From Dastarcus helophoroides (taxonomy: Eukaryota; Arthropoda; Insecta; Coleoptera; Bothrideridae), in NCBI GenBank assembly GCA_028583605.1, contig CM053328.1, positions 36,761,610 through 36,825,609 on the forward strand: 64,000 nucleotides of DNA, in the 5' to 3' direction. How positions within the stretch are numbered: the stretch's first letter is position 1; each line of letters starts with the position of its first letter. A model generated the notes under the pieces. The model worked only from the letters and a program-made list of their open reading frames with translations, made no database searches and was not told where the DNA came from. Positions 34,100-46,500 of this stretch are shown here, one piece after another. The position numbers were made by a program, and so were the translations under genes.

Positions 34100-35600
34100 G
34101 TTCCCGGCTCACTTCTTTCTTTCTTGGTTTCAGGGAACAAGTTTTGTATTTCAAATTTCGAATTTTTTTCTCGAGAATAGATACTAATTTTATCGGACAG
34201 GGAAACAATTTGTTTAGAAATTTTGGCTTTTTTCTGAACTCTTAACCTTCTGTGTTTCCACGAATATCAATCTTTGCCTTGAAGTTCGTCTTTTTATGAA
34301 AATTTCGACTGTTTTTCAATATTTGCTTTTTTAAAGTTCGACTTCTCAAAATTCGCCTCTTTTTTTCTTCAAAATATGACTTTCTGTGAGATATTACAAT
34401 TTTTCGTTAAAGTTCTGTTTTTTTTTTCTGCAAATTTAGGATTTGTCTCCAAATTGGACTTCTCTAACTTGGTCTTTTTTTAGAAATGTTGACTTTTTCC
34501 CCAAAAGTATACCCTTTTTGTTTTTAGAAATATCGATTTCGATTCAAAATTCATCTTATTTTAAGAAATTTCGACTTTTTTTTTGATATTAGATTCAAAT
34601 TTTATTAAAAAAGTTACACATTCCCAAATTTTTTAAAAAAAATTACAATATATCTTCAGACATTTCGACTTTTCTTTCAAAATTTAAACTTTTCCATTTA
34701 CGCAAATATGAAGTGTTTGCTTCAAATTCGTCTGTTTATCGAAATTTGGACTTTTGTTTTCAATATTTATTTTTTTACCTTCGAGTTTATTCACGAAATT
34801 CGACTTTTTTTCGTCTAAAAATTTGACCCTCTCTGAGAAAGTTCGCTCTTTTATTGAAAATATAGAAATTTTTGTTTAAATTCAACCATTTTTAAATTAG
34901 CGCTTCTCTGGATTCTAGGAATTTTAATTCATTTTCAAAATTCGAATTCCTGTTGAAAAAATTCAGTTTTCTCGAAATGTTATTTTTATAGTTAAAATCT
35001 CTACTTTTGGGAATTAGTATTTTTTTCAACTTTAATTTTTTACGGAATCGATTACCTTTATGTCAAAATTCGACATTTTATAATCGTAGATATTTCGATT
35101 TTTTTCTCAAAATTGTCTTTATCAACATTTCACTGTTTTTTTCCCAAAATATACAAAATGGGGTAAAAGATTATTTTTTTTAATTCTATGTTAAATTGGG
35201 ATTTTTTTCCAAATTCCAGTTAATTCTCAAAATTCATCTTTTTTAATAATTTCAACTTTATTTCCAAAATTGCAAAATTGGATTTTTTCCTGTTAATTGA
35301 CGTTCTATTTAAAAATTCAACTTTTTTTCTTAAAATTTCCAGTATTTGTAGAATTACACTTTTTTTCTCTTTTTTTTTTAAAGTTTCACTTTTTCTGGAA
35401 ATGTTGACTTTAGCTCAAATTAGACAATTGCCATTTCTCAAAATTTCGCTTTGTTTCCAATTTTTTTGCATAATTAGATAAAAATTTATTAAAATAAGTA
35501 AACATTTCGGGAAAACGATTTCTTTGAAATATCGATTATTTCTAGAAATTTTAAGACCACGTCAAAATTAAAACAAAAAGATTTAAAATTAGTGGAAAGC
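34100..35600. other. AT-rich simple sequence
   Basis: 'tttcgactttttt' variants fill the stretch. At 34110-34155 there is a fold-back outer-arm fragment ('tctttcttggtttcagggaacaag'). The frame at 35278-35481 is low complexity and not considered a gene. Confidence 0.5.
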
Positions 35601-35847
35601 AATCGCCGTTTTCTCTAACAAGAAATTAACCTAATTAACCTAAAATGGTAATGGAAGCAGGATTAGTTTCGTGAGAAATATTTTTTTGGAAATTTTGAGA
35701 GAAGTATTTCTTGGAAAATTCAACGTTTTCCTTGAAGAGTTTGTCAAAATTTAAATATGTTAAAAAGGTAAAATTCTTTTTTTGGAAAAATCTTCTTTTT
35801 TAAAAAAAAATTAATCATAATTACCTAATTTATATCCATCTTAAATT

Positions 35848-36097
35848 GAACTACAAATCTTGTCCCTTGAAACCAAGAAATATTAAAAAACACAACAACG
35901 GTTGCTCTGACGTGTTTCGATAGCCAAACTACCATCTTCAGTAGATAGTATCACTCTGAAGATGATAGCTTAGCTATCGAACGCGTCAGAGTAACCTTTG
36001 TTGTATTATTTAATCTTTCTTGGATTCAGGGCACAGGATTTGTATTTCAACTTTTTAAGATAACCAAGGACCAGTCCGTTTCCCCCACAAAAAATTA
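35848..36097. repeat. Hammerhead fold-back element
   Basis: The full palindrome is present: 'gtgtttcgatagccaaactaccatcttcag' on the left and 'cactctgaagatgatagcttagctatcgaacgcgtcagagtaacc' on the right. The right arm keeps CTGAAGA and stem II but has lost one A of GAAA; its cleavage triplet would be GUC. Confidence 0.75.
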
Positions 36098-36375
36098 TAT
36101 ATCATTCTTTTTTAAATATAGTATCTAATACTGCCCTCCTGGGCTTTATGGCGCACAGTTTGGGACCTACTGTTTTCAACTTCTAGAACATGACCCGAAG
36201 TGGACTTCAAATCCAATTTATGTACCTGTTTTGCCCTCAAAACTATGATATTTCAGGCACAACATCAATTTCATCTTAAAATTTAATTAATCTCAACTTC
36301 AGTGACAATATTTTCACAAAAGTTTTTAAATCGTTTATTTATAACTCAAAATTTTGGTGATTTTAAATAAATATA

Positions 36376-38610
36376 CAGGGTGTTACAAAAGTCCAGGCCG
36401 CTACTTCAGGAGCATATTCTACACATTAAAATATGAAAAATGTTGAAATACATTTTTTTCTTTAAATTGCCTCCTAACGGAGATATGACCATTTAAAGAT
36501 GGCGCCCCTAAAGTGGTTTTTTTACTACAAAAAGTTAACGGTTAGTAGCAAAGTCATGAAATTGGGCAAACAGTTAAAGAATTGGATTAGGCATATTCTC
36601 ATGTAACATATTTTTTAAATAAGCAGTAGCGTGGTGTGTAGGGGGTTGCCCGCGATTATTTTTTGCCGTAACTTTTTTGTATTGCAATATTTCGACATAA
36701 AAGTGCCATAATCGTAAAAAGCAACATCTTCTATACAAAAAAGGGACTCCTTCTCAAAGTCGCTAAAAGTAACCGTTTCCGAGAAAAAAAGCGTTTAATC
36801 AAAATTGTTGCATTTATTAGAATTCGTTTTGCAAATTTCTAATTTATCCACTACTAACTGCATTGATATAAAAATAGTACAAAATTAAGAAAAAAAAATC
36901 AAAGCAAGTGTTCGAAATTACTGCCCCCTGCAGCAATACATTGCTCGGCTCGTCTTCTAAGGGAACTCCTTACTCTTTCGCAAATGCCTGGTGTATTGTG
37001 AATCTGGTTGAACCCATTTTCAATTCGTTTACGAAGATCATTGATATTGTCAACTGGTGTGGAGTAGACGATCTGCTTTAGATGTCCCCATAAGTAGAAA
37101 TCGAGTGGGTTGAGGTCAGGAGACCTAGCTGGCCATGGTATCGGACCTCCTCGACCTATCCATCGTTAATGATAGTTGTTATTCAAAAATTCCCTAGCAA
37201 CTGCACTAAAATGGGCAGGTGCCCCATCGTGCATTATCCACATTCGCTGTCTTGTTATGAGTGGAACATTTTCAAGTAACACGGGTAACTCTGTTTGCAA
37301 AAAATGTCTATATGATGCTCCTGTTAACCTATGAGGTAAAAAAAAACGGTCCAATTATAGAGTCCCCTATTATTCCTCCCCAAATGTTAAGTGAAAAATG
37401 TCGCTGATATCTCGACTGAATAACTGCATTGGGATTTTCAACTTGCCACTGATGCATGTTGTGAAAGTTAAGTATCCCGTTTCTGGTAAAACCCGCTTCG
37501 TCCGTAAATAATATGAGCGATGGAAAGTTCTCATTTTCAGCGATCTTATGCAATAGCCAGTTGCAAAATTCTATTCTTGGGGGATAATCAGCAGCAAGTA
37601 ACCCTTGCACTCTTTGAAAATGATAGGGGTAAAATTGGTAAAATTTCAAAATTCGCCAGATAGTTACGTGATTTACTCCTTCGGATAAAGCAAGTTGTCT
37701 AGTGCTGACACATGGATCTTCTTCAACTCGCTGAAGCACACGCTCCTCTAAATTAGCAACTTCTGCGTTTGGCCTTCCAACACGTTCGCCTTTGAAAACA
37801 AAATTTCCTGTTTCACATAAACGAGCATGAATTTTCTGGAACAATTTTTCTCCTGGTAGGTGTCTATTAGGAAAACGTTCAGCATAAAGCCGTCTTACTT
37901 CAGCACGCTTACAATTTGGAAGCCCGTACATTAAATGCATATCGGCCATTTCTTGATTTGAATAGTCCAGTTTATCAAAATAATGAAAAGTTAAAAAACT
38001 ACTACACTTACTATTGACAACAAAAACTGCTAAAGTTTACAGCTTACGACCAAATTTTATCAGTGACACAACGTCAATCTCTGGCAGATATTGTCAAAAA
38101 CAATTGTTTTCTTTACGACCAGTTTGCATGACCAACTTATTTTTTCTTATACAAATTAGTTAGAATTTCGAAGACGGGATAGGATTATTTAAACGCCTTT
38201 TTCTCGGAAACGGTTACTTTTAGCGACTTTGAGAAAGAGTACCTTTTTTGTATAAAAAATGTTGCTTTTTACGATTATGGCACTTTTGTGTCGAAATATT
38301 GCAATACAAAAAAGTTACGGCAAAAAATAATCGCGGGCAACCCCCTACACACCACGCTACTGCTTATTTAAAAAATATGTTACATGAGAATATGCCTAAT
38401 CCAATTCTTTAACTGCTTGCCTAATTTCATGACTTTGCTACTAACCGTTAACTTTTTGTAGTAAAAAAACCACTTTAGGGGCGCCATCTTTAAATGGTCA
38501 TATCTCCGTTAGGAGGCAATTTAAAGAAAAAAATGTATTTCAACATTTTTCATATTTTAATGTGTAGAATATGCTCCTGAAGTAGCGGCCCGGACTTTTG
38601 TAACACCCTG
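36376..38610 (-). mobile_element. Tc1/mariner-superfamily transposon with about 425-bp inverted repeats
   Basis: The element begins CAGGGTGTTACAAAAGTCC and ends with the inverse, flanked by TA (36374-36375 and 38611-38612). The inverted repeats extend to about 36800 on the left and from about 38187 on the right, both reaching 'ctcggaaacggttacttttagc' and the AAACGC motif. Nearly all bases match between arms, so the copy is young. It is about 2235 bp long and encodes its own transposase on the minus strand. Confidence 0.92.
36899..37949 (-). pseudogene. Tc1-like DDE transposase, nearly intact
   Basis: It starts MADMHLMYGLPNCKRAEVRR, a helix-turn-helix entry of the DUF4817 sort seen in many insect transposases. 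A second DNA-binding region (VSTRQLALSEGVNHVTIWRI) and the catalytic blocks LFTDEAGF, WIMHDGAPAHF and ARSPDLNPLDFYLWG follow in order. It ends AAGGSNFEHLL with TGA at 36899-36901. Two defects are seen. A T9 homopolymer at about 37334-37342 carries one base too many (FFLPHRLTG continues in another frame). A TAA near 37164-37166 stands where a sense codon should connect NNNYH with RWIGRGG. With both read through, the protein is about 350 residues. Confidence 0.85.
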
Positions 38611-38619
38611 TATTGTAAA

Positions 38620-40230
38620 ACGTTGAATTTTTACGAAATCTTAAAAATAAATTTAATTTTACTTGAATTTTTGAATAAAAGTGTGCCATTTGGATTTCCA
38701 CCTGAAACTTTAAAAGGTCAAAAAAACTAAAATCGAAATTTTCGATTAATCTCATATAACACATTTTTTGATTATAAATGGCGCAAATTTGGAGAAGAAT
38801 GTCGACATTTTATGGAAAAACTTACATTAAAATTTTGCGATAAATCTAGCAATTATTAAGCAAAAAAATTTGTAGATCAAAGTTGGCAGATTAAAATGGC
38901 AATTTTATAGTTAAATCAAATTTTAAGGAAGTAATATTTTATTATATAAACAAGAAAACAACTCAAAGTTTGTAAAATATGGTTTTTTCACAATCTTATA
39001 ATTAAAAGAAAAATGTTTGGAAAATTCAAAATTTGTCAATTTTGAGTAACGGCAACATTTCTAAATAAAATAAATGAAGCATGCTGGGGAAATGCCAATA
39101 TTTAATGGATGGTCACTTCATCAAAAACGTAGTTCAGTGCCACCAACCCTGATTTTATATCTCAAATTTTAACCCCTATCTCAATTTTTATTTCTTCAGA
39201 CCAAAGGTTGTTATTTCTTTAGACCAACGCTTGCTTTCTGACTGAAAAATCATTTTTTATCTATTTGATTGGTACCATACACCTAATCTGGCCCCCTTTT
39301 CAGAATTTACGTTAAATTTCCCATAATATGTCACTATTTGTCGAAATATATGGTTTCCTCAGGCGATTATGACAGCCGAAACAAATCAGTCAGATCAAAT
39401 CAGCCAGTAAAAATCAGTCAATTTTCGAAAATACTCTACAGCATTCCACGCAATGAATTTTCGAGCTACATTCTAGAATTTACTAAAAGTTGCACTCTTT
39501 CATAATTTTCCAGCGGTATCCAACTTTGCGCCAATCTAGACGAATTTTGAAGAGGAATAAGGTGAAGGTTAAGAAATGCTAAGCATCTGCACAAGTACCC
39601 CTTTTTTTTTTCTTTTTTTTTGCTAACTTGCAAAGGTGGTTCATTTATTGGATTTGGGTTAGGACAAGATCTAATAAAATCGAAACAGATCTGTAGATCC
39701 CAGACTCTGAATCTAGATAAGCACCTAACTCTTTTAAAAAATTAGGGCAATTGTGGGCAGCTACATCTGACTGGTAGTGGCCATCAAGTCACTACTTTTT
39801 AACATTAGATGTTGATAAGTAGTGACGTTGTTGTTTTGACAGACAAAAAATAGTACAAGACGCTCAAATTTTCGGTTGCCAATATCTCTTTTACTTCGTT
39901 TTGATAAAAATTAGATGATCTATAGTTTCTCAGAGACTAATAGTTTTTGAATCTACTTTGCTTGCCAAAACACCAAAGTAATTGGCGTGGTACAGGACGT
40001 TTTGATAGTGGATAAGATGGATTTATGTGTTATATATTTTAAAAGTGTTTTGCGCCCGCATTATCTGGACCTTAACCTAATCTCTATTTCGATAAATGTT
40101 GGCTTTTATTTAGAACAGGAAAGATTAATCGGATATCATTAGCAGTTGTAGTTTTTATATGTTAGTTTATTTTTTGCAATCTGAACTATTAATTGATTAG
40201 TGATATTTGTTGTAGGTAAGATTTATTCCA
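38620..40230. other. Intergenic, no gene seen
   Basis: AT-rich simple sequence up to about 39060, then more mixed DNA. Around 39650-39720 'acaagatctaataaaatcgaaac' and 'gactctgaatctagataa' resemble a diverged fragment of the 375-bp satellite. The minus frame at 38540-38764 overlaps the transposon end and is not a gene. Confidence 0.4.
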
Positions 40231-40335
40231 ACTTTACGTAGGACCTTAAAAATCTGTACATATGTTTTCTTGTACATGTTTTGCAGTAAAATATGTAAGA
40301 ATAATTAAATAATTTTATAAAAGACCTAAAACTAT

Positions 40336-43272
40336 GTAAAGAAAGCTAACTTTTTGAAATTTGTACTGCGTTATTTCTCTTTTATTTTGACATTAAAAAA
40401 TTATGCATACTTTTACGTCAAACCCTACGAGAATTCTATCCGAACTTCCCAAACCCTTGAGGAATCCGGACAGAGTCAAGTCAACTCTGACTTGACCTTA
40501 AATTTTTTATAATTAAAAAAATGGTTAATATTGTCGATGAGCAAAAGAAGGAGCTTCAAAATATAATTTGACGATTACAAAAAAACAAAAACTCTTCTCT
40601 TTTTTTGGTGACCAAAAAGAGGAATTTCTAAATACAATTTTACTTTTGTCAAATACGAAATACAAAACAGCCTAAACTACAATTTTTAGGGCGAAATAGA
40701 TAAGTCATGTACCCCAAAATCCCTGTGTAAAGAAACCTAACTCCTTGAAATTTTTACTGCTTTATTTCTCTTCTATTTTGGCATTAAGAAACTGTTCACA
40801 TTTTTGCCCCAAACCCTACGAGGATTCTGTCCGGACTTCCCAAACCCTTGGGGACAGAGTTAAGTCAACTCTGACTTGACCGTAAATTTTTTGTTATTAA
40901 AAAAATGCTCATTATTGACGATGTGCAAAAAAAGGGCCTTCAAGGTACAATTTGAAGATTATAAAAAAAATTTATTATTTCTCTTTAATTTTAACATTAA
41001 GAAACTGTTAATATTTTGGCCTCAAACCCTACGAGAATTCTGTCTGAACTTCACAAACCCTTAGGGACAGAGTTAAGTCAACTTGGACTTGACTTTAAAT
41101 TTTTTGCTTTTAAAAAAAATGCTCAATACTGTCGATCAGCAAAAAAAGAGCTTCAAAGTACAATTTAACGATTATAAAAAAAAACAAAACATCTTTTCTT
41201 TTTTGGTAACCAAAAAAAGGAACTTCTAAATACAATTTTACTTTTGTCAAATACGAAATACAAAACAGCCCAAACTATAATTTTTAGAACGAAATAGATA
41301 AGTCATGTATACCCAAAATCCCTAACTTGGTAAAGAAACCTAACTCCTTGAAATTTTTACTGCATCATTTTTCTTCAGTTTTAACATTAAAAAAACTGTT
41401 CATATTTTGGCCTCAAAACCTACGAGAATTCTGTCCGGACTTTCCCAAACCCTTGGGGACAGAGTTAAGTCAACACTGACTTGACCTTACATTTTTTGTT
41501 ATTAAAAAAATGCTCAATATTGTCGATGAGCAAAAAAAGGAGCTTCAAAATACAATTTGACGATTATAAAAAAACAAAAGATCTTCTCTTCTTCTGGTGA
41601 CCAAAGAGAGGAACTTCTAAATACAATTTTACTTTTGTCAAATACTAAATACGAAATAGCTCAAACTACAATTTTTAGAACGAAATAGATAAGTCATGTA
41701 TCCCAAAATCCCTAACTGTGTAAAGAAACCTAACTCCTTGAAATTTTTACTGCTTTATTTCTCTTCAATTTTAACATTAAAAAACTGTTCATATTTTGGC
41801 CTCAAACTCTACGAGAATTCTGTCCGGACTTCCCAAACCCTTGGGGACAGAGTTAAGTCAACTCTGAGTTGACCTTAAATTTTTTGCTTATTAAAAAAAA
41901 TGCTCAATATTGTCGATGAGCAAAAAAAGAAGCTTCAAAATACAATTTGACGATTAAAAAAAACAAAACATCTTCTCTTCTTCTGGTGACCAAAGAGAGG
42001 AACTTCTAAATACAATTTTACTTTTGTCAAATACGAAATACGAAACAGCCCAAACTACAATTTTTAGAACGAAATAGATAAGTCATGTACCCCAAAATCC
42101 CTAACTGTGTAAAGAAACCTAACTCCCTAAAATTTTTACTGCTTTATGTCTCTTCAATTTTAACATTAAAAAACTGTTCATATTTTGGGCTCAAACTCTA
42201 CGAGAATTCTGTCCAGACTTCCCCAACCCTTGGGGACAGAGTTAAGTCAACACTGACTTGACCTTATATTTTTTGTTATTAATAAAATGCTCAATATTAT
42301 CGATGAGCAAAAAAATAAGCTTCAAAATATAATTTGACGATTAAAAAAAAAACAAAAACTCTTCTCTTTTTTGGTGACCAAAAAGAGGAACTTCTAAATA
42401 AAATTTTACTGTTGTCAAATACGAAATAAGAAACAGCCCAAACTACAATTTTTAGAACGAAATAGATAAGTCATGTACCCCAAAATCCCTCGCTGTGTAA
42501 AGAAACCTAACTCCTTGAAATTTTTACTGCTTCATTTTTCTTCAAGTTTAACATTAAAAAACTGTTCATATTTTGGCCTCAAACCCTACAAGAATTCTGC
42601 CGGACTTCCCAAACCCTTGGGGACAGAGTTAAGACAACCCTGAGTTGACCTTAATTTTTTTGCTGTTAAAAAAAATGCTCAATATTGTCGATGAGCAAAA
42701 AAACGAGTTTCAAAATACAATTTGACGATTGCAAAAAAAACAAAAACTCTTCTCCTTTTTTGGTGACCAAAAAGAGGAACTTCTAAATACAATTTTACTA
42801 TTGTCAAATACGAAATACAAAACAGCCCAAACTACAATTTTTAGAACGAAATAGATAAGTCATGTACCCCAAAATCCCTAACTATGTAAAGAAACCTTAC
42901 TCCTTGAAATTTTTACTGCTTCATTTTTCTTCAATTTTAACATTAAAAGACTGTTCATATTTTGGCCTCAAACCCTACGAGAATTCTCCCCCCCGCCCCC
43001 TTTTCACAAATCCTTGGGGACAGAGTTAAGTCAACTCTGAGTTGATCTTAAATTTTTTGCTATTAAAAAAAATGCTCCATATTGTCGATGAGCAAAAAAA
43101 GGAGCTTCAAAATACAATTTGATGATTAGTAAAAAACAAAACATCTCTTCTTTTGGTGACCAAAAAGAGGAACTTCTAAATACAATTTTAGTTTTATCAA
43201 ATATGCAATACGAAATAGCTCAAACGACAATTTTTACGAGGAAACAGATAAGTCATGTACCCCAAAATCCCT
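40336..43272. repeat. Tandem array, about 389 bp unit, about 7.5 copies
   Basis: 'gtaaagaaacctaactccttgaaa' recurs near 40727, 41333, 41717, 42107, 42496 and 42886, with spacing 384-390 in the later copies. One unit near 40940-40990 has an internal deletion. Each unit has the inverted repeat AAGTCAactcTGACTT. The array ends just 150 bases before the first coding exon of the channel gene. Confidence 0.88.
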
Positions 43273-43421
43273 AACTTGAGAGGGAGCTATAAAGCTTAAG
43301 TCACAGGACCTCTTTTGCCAGTTGCCTTCTCTCGATTGACATGCCCACAAAATTTAAAATTAAATGACCACATTTAGAGTTGAAACAATTTTAAAAAAAT
43401 CTTACAGTATTATAGCTCCAA

Positions 43422-43585
43422 ATGGATCGAAAGGAAAAGCAAATGCAATCGGAAACCTATTCATTCCACGAAGGCAATAAAAAGACTTGTTACCAAAAAG
43501 TGAAGAAATACATCAAAGGTTATTGCGAAAACAGTAGCATCCAAGGATTGAATTATTTGATTAGAGATATTTCTTGTTGTGAGAG
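43422..43585 (+). CDS. Channel gene exon 1 (N-terminal cytosolic domain)
   Basis: 54 codons plus two bases from ATG at 43422 to a GTAAGT donor. It ends CENSSIQGLNYLIRDISCCE, the conserved region before the first membrane span. An acceptor-like ATCTTACAG lies 15 bases before the ATG, so a non-coding 5' exon is possible. Confidence 0.8.
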
Positions 43586-46500
43586 GTAAGTTTACAGTCT
43601 ACGTGGTGGTACACAAAAGTTCCCTAAAACCATGGCTCTAAATGGATGTAAGTGCTTAGTGTCAAACACAAAACAACTGTCAAACTTGGGTTGGAGATAG
43701 CAGACCTTGATGCTATCTGATAAGATATTCATTTTTTGATTAGATTTGTCGATATTGTGACAAACGATTTCTTGTGATTACGGTCTTCTTCTGTTCAAGA
43801 TTTTTTTCTCTTCTGATAACGATTTTTTTTTGGTGCAACGGACTGGTCCTTGGTTATCTTCAACAATTAAAATACAAATCTTGTCCCCTGAAACCAAAAA
43901 AGATTAGAAGAAACAAGAACGGTTGATCTACGACCCGAGCTGCAGAGGGTGTTTAGAAGAAGATGAGAGTGTCGAGCACGTAATGTGTCACTGCCCGGCA
44001 CTAGCATCAATCAGAGGATCCACGCTGGGGGACTTCTGGCCTAGTGTGGCTAGTTTGAGAGAGGCGCATCCAAGGGACGTTCTTCAGTTTCTCAACAAGG
44101 TTGGGTGGCTGAATGAATGACCAAGAACACCTCAATCACGGGGATAGCACAATGAACCCGGAAAGGGTGGCCTAAGTGCTGGCCTCAACTTTAGGCAACC
44201 CACAACGAATCCAGAATCCAGAACGGTTGGTCTTTTGCAACCTTTGTTGTGTTTTCTAATCTTTCTTAGTTTCATGGGACAAGATTTGTATTTCAATTTC
44301 TGATAACGATCACAATCCTTAAGCTCTTCATCTTGCGATAAAACTGTGAATGGAGTAGTTTTCGGTCTGGAGATACCAGAATGTTTTAGTGAATTTGCCA
44401 GTAAGGAAGATACTAAGTAGCTAAATTGGTGTCAGCATTTTTAAACTACGAACACACACATTTTCATGGGTGTTTGTAGAAATTGGCAAGTCTACAGTTT
44501 CGGATTGTTCCAGAGTTTCTTTTTAAATTCACCACTAAATTGAGTTCGTGAATATGACTCCAAAAGCCAACAGCAAACACAATAAAAGTCTTTCTTTACT
44601 TGGATGAAAAACCAACCAAGAGCAGCATCAAATCTTCGCAGACTGCTTTTGTCAATACTGTTGGTACCATTTACGGGGCTCGTACTTAAGGGTCAGATAA
44701 TTAAAGATGAATTCTATGACGTCCTTTTTAGAACTTGGAAAAGACGTCTGGAACAACTACTTAGTTCTCCATGATGATAATGTGAGACAACACCCAGCTT
44801 TCATCTTTGGAGTACGTCAATTTTTGAATAAGTATTATTGTTTTCCATCCCCGTTTCTCACCAGATTGGATTCCTTGAGCCTTCTATTTTTAAAAATTAA
44901 CCTCCAATCTGGAAGACACAACTTGCTTTATTAATAAGTCTGGTAGCGTTTTTGGTTCAATTATAATCTCAAATCACGTTCAATTAAGGAGTCTTCAATT
45001 GGAGGTTACTTTTTGGAAATAGAAGACTTAAGGAACCCAATCTGGTGAGACAGGTGGCTAGGGAACAAAAGTATTTAATCAAAAACTGACATACTCGGAA
45101 GATGAAAGCTTGATGTTGTCCCAAATTATCATCAGGAAGAACTAAGTGGTTGTACTTTTGCAGACGTCTTTTTCATGTTTCAAAACGTACGTCATGATAT
45201 AATTCAGGGTTAATTGTATGATCCGCAATTTGAAGAATGATAAATTTAATATGATGGAAGAGACTATAATTGAATCAAAAACACTACTAAATGTGTTAAT
45301 GAAGCAAGTGTTCCAGAATGCATTCCTTTCGTAGCAGTAACTCTGAATTTTGGTGGAACTGACTGGTCCTTGCCTATATTTAAAAATTGAAATACAAATC
45401 TTGTCCCCTCAAATCAAGAATAAAAAAGAAGAAAGAAAAAAAAAACAATCTTTCTTGGTTTCAAGAAATAAGATTTCTACTTCAGTTATTCTGAAGCAGA
45501 TATTTGCTATCCCTAGAAAGTTGATAGCAGATCCAGTTAGGCTGTAATTTTTTTCATTGTAACATTTCTGGAACTTTTGGGTACCACTTTATATATTTTA
45601 AATTCTCATTTTTATTGAAATACGTTCTAGAATATGGTGGCTGATAGTGTTATTCTTCTGTCTGGCTGGGTGTGTTTACATGATAGGAGAAATCTACACG
45701 AAATGGTTCGAAAGCCCTGTGATTGTCGTCCTTTTCTACTAAGGAAATGTCAGTTAAAGATATTCCCTTTCCCAGCTATAACAATTTGCCCTGAAACAAA
45801 AATATCAGTGTTTGGTTTTAATCGTACTGAAATTTTACTAAAAAAGAAACGCAAAGAAGAAGTATCGGAAGAAGAGTAGGTCATTTCCCCTTTTTCTCTC
45901 TCTGAAGATGATAGCTTGGGTATCCAAATATTGCTTCAACGCATTGCGATAGCCAAGCTATCATCTTCAGAGATATAATAGTATGGAAACGCGCTAGCCA
46001 GTAACCTTTGTTGTGTTTTTTAATCTTTCTTGATTTCAGGGGATAAGATTTGTATTACAATTTCCCCTCTGGCTTAGTGACTAACAAATATTAAAACTTT
46101 CATTAAATTATTCTAAAATCACTTTAGACAGTATGGCGCTTTTGCAAAATAATTATTTTGAATATTTATCATCATAATGTACTTTTGATTGCAGAAATTT
46201 ATATTTTGACTACATGAATCTGATATGTCTACCGGAGTACGATGACATTCACTCGGTCCAACCCAACAATTCAGTAAAATACAACGCCTCTGACGTTTAC
46301 GATTTCTTCACTGATGTAAGCGTCATTTATCAAAAATCTGTATGCGGGTGCTATTGTTTATAAAGTTACAAACAACCACAGCAACAATAACAAAATATTT
46401 ATTAATAACAACAACAAAATATTAACAGTACATACGCAAGAATGGATAAGAATTACTCTTCACCAATAATATTTGTTAGATAAGGTAAAAGAAAAATGAT

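Noticed and set aside
40336..43272. CRISPR-like spacing of repeats
   Set aside because: The units are 389 bp, fully repeated with no unique spacers, in a eukaryotic sequence.
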